A stretch of 64,000 bases of DNA. Origin: Helicobacter sp. 11S02596-1. GTDB lineage: Bacteria > Campylobacterota > Campylobacteria > Campylobacterales > Helicobacteraceae. Below the pieces are notes generated by a model. It did not search any database. It saw only the letters and a list, made by a program, of their open reading frames with translations, and was not told where the DNA came from. Positions 63,322 through 64,000 of this stretch are shown here, one piece after another. The position numbers and the translations under genes were made by a program. The first letter of the stretch is position 1. The number at the start of each line of letters is the position of its first letter. Location: the NCBI RefSeq assembly GCF_002272825.1, contig NZ_MLAM01000006.1, forward strand, positions 62,001-126,000, given 5' to 3'.

Positions 63322-64000
63322 TTAAAATCCTTCCATAACTTTCATCACGCCCGGAGCAGCGATGATGATGATAACTGGGAACATAAAAAACAAGATCAGC
63401 GGGATACTCATTTTTGCAGAAAGCTTCCCAATCGCTTCTTCTGTCTTTAGCAACTCAAATTCTCTAATTTCCATCGACAAACCCATCAATGTTTCATAAA
63501 CCGCACTCCCATAGCGCAAACTCTGCTTGAGTGTGATACACATCATACTTACCTGCGTGCTAGGCAAGTCTTTTTGGAGATCATCGATAGCAGATTCGAG
63601 ACCATTTATCTGGCTTTTGAGGACGATTTGCTTGAGGAATGGCGCAAAACCTTTGTTGATTTGACTGACATTTTCGTCCAAAAACGCAATCGCCCGCTCG
63701 ATATTCATCCCTGATTGCACGCAAATCCCTAGCAAATCGACAAACATCGGGATATCTTTGTTGATTTTTTCCACCCGAGAAGCCACGATGAATTTTTGCA
63801 GATACGATGGGAGCAAAAAGCACGCTATAATCGCAAGAATCCCAATCACGCCGAGCATACTTTGAGAAATCTGCCAGCCAAAAAGGGTTTTGATAAAAAA
63901 CACGCACAAAAAAATCCCCATCGCACTTAAAATCTTACGGCTAATGGATTCATCAAACTTGCGGATAGCACGCAACAAGCCATCACTGCGTTCTAAAATC
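63322..64000 (-). CDS. tadC: Tad pilus inner-membrane platform protein TadC (partial)
   Basis: The frame is open to the window edge, so the true start lies outside; about 226 residues are visible. It is a GspF/T2SS-F-type protein: two membrane helices at the start (LSAMGIFLCVFFIKTLFGW, LGVIGILAIIACFLLPSYLQKF), FVDLLGICVQSGMNIERAIAFLDENVSQ, SMEIREFELLKTEEAIGKLSAKMSIPLILFFMFPVIIIIAAPGVMKVMEGF at the end. It forms the platform turned by the TadA ATPase with TadB, which probably lie beyond the edge. Confidence 0.85.
   Translation of the reverse strand, partial: ILERSDGLLRAIRKFDESISRKILSAMGIFLCVFFIKTLFGWQISQSMLGVIGILAIIACFLLPSYLQKFIVASRVEKINKDIPMFVDLLGICVQSGMNIERAIAFLDENVSQINKGFAPFLKQIVLKSQINGLESAIDDLQKDLPSTQVSMMCITLKQSLRYGSAVYETLMGLSMEIREFELLKTEEAIGKLSAKMSIPLILFFMFPVIIIIAAPGVMKVMEGF

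Overview
The window looks like a chromosomal piece of a Helicobacter-type Campylobacterota (Epsilonproteobacteria). The signs are the porC-porD-porA-porB-purB gene order known from Helicobacter, NifU/NifS as the Fe-S assembly pair, a selenocysteine formate dehydrogenase operon, FliI, a Helicobacter-style outer membrane protein, HP0894-like toxins and long G tracts. I saw no tRNA or rRNA gene.

Layout. 1-2000: start of gap (cut by the window edge), a Bax-inhibitor-1 membrane protein, a ThiD2-like protein and a small YdcH-like protein. 2100-9900: carboxylate metabolism and envelope genes: L-2-hydroxyglutarate oxidase and glutarate hydroxylase, a divergent SHS-type carboxylate transporter, a SatP-type acetate transporter, and an MBOAT O-acyltransferase/SGNH pair whose MBOAT gene carries an 11-G tract. 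10000-21150: housekeeping genes: nifU-nifS, fliI, then tig-clpP-(degenerate GGDEF)-def-comM, and a metal P-type ATPase. 21300-29400: formate dehydrogenase operon (TorD-like chaperone, small Tat protein, Sec-containing FdhA with SECIS, FdhB, FdhC, FdhD, polyferredoxin). 29650-42260: mnmA, outer membrane protein, DUF6194 protein, purB, porBADC, a HAD phosphatase, a MATE exporter, rpsI, rplM, an unknown gene and argB.

42300-58700 is an accessory region. Its genes are small (two near-identical PBECR-type nuclease genes, three YafQ/RelE-like toxin-antitoxin pairs, a Doc remnant, an HsdS tail, a probable type I toxin) or surface-related (a very large autotransporter with a TadG-like gene behind it). 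Between them lies a family of about twenty intergenic elements. Each has short conserved strings separated by hairpins, and the hairpin arms change sequence between copies while staying complementary. The same elements sit at 5970-7290 and 30715-31390. I regard this family as the most likely undescribed system here: a structured RNA or single-stranded-DNA element, with accessory genes joined to its borders. 58700-64000 holds an HXXEE protein, a zeta-toxin-like fragment and the end of a Tad pilus cluster (TadC, TadD-like, TadE, TadF, TadG).

Covariation, borders and start codons were read by eye. No database search or folding program was run.
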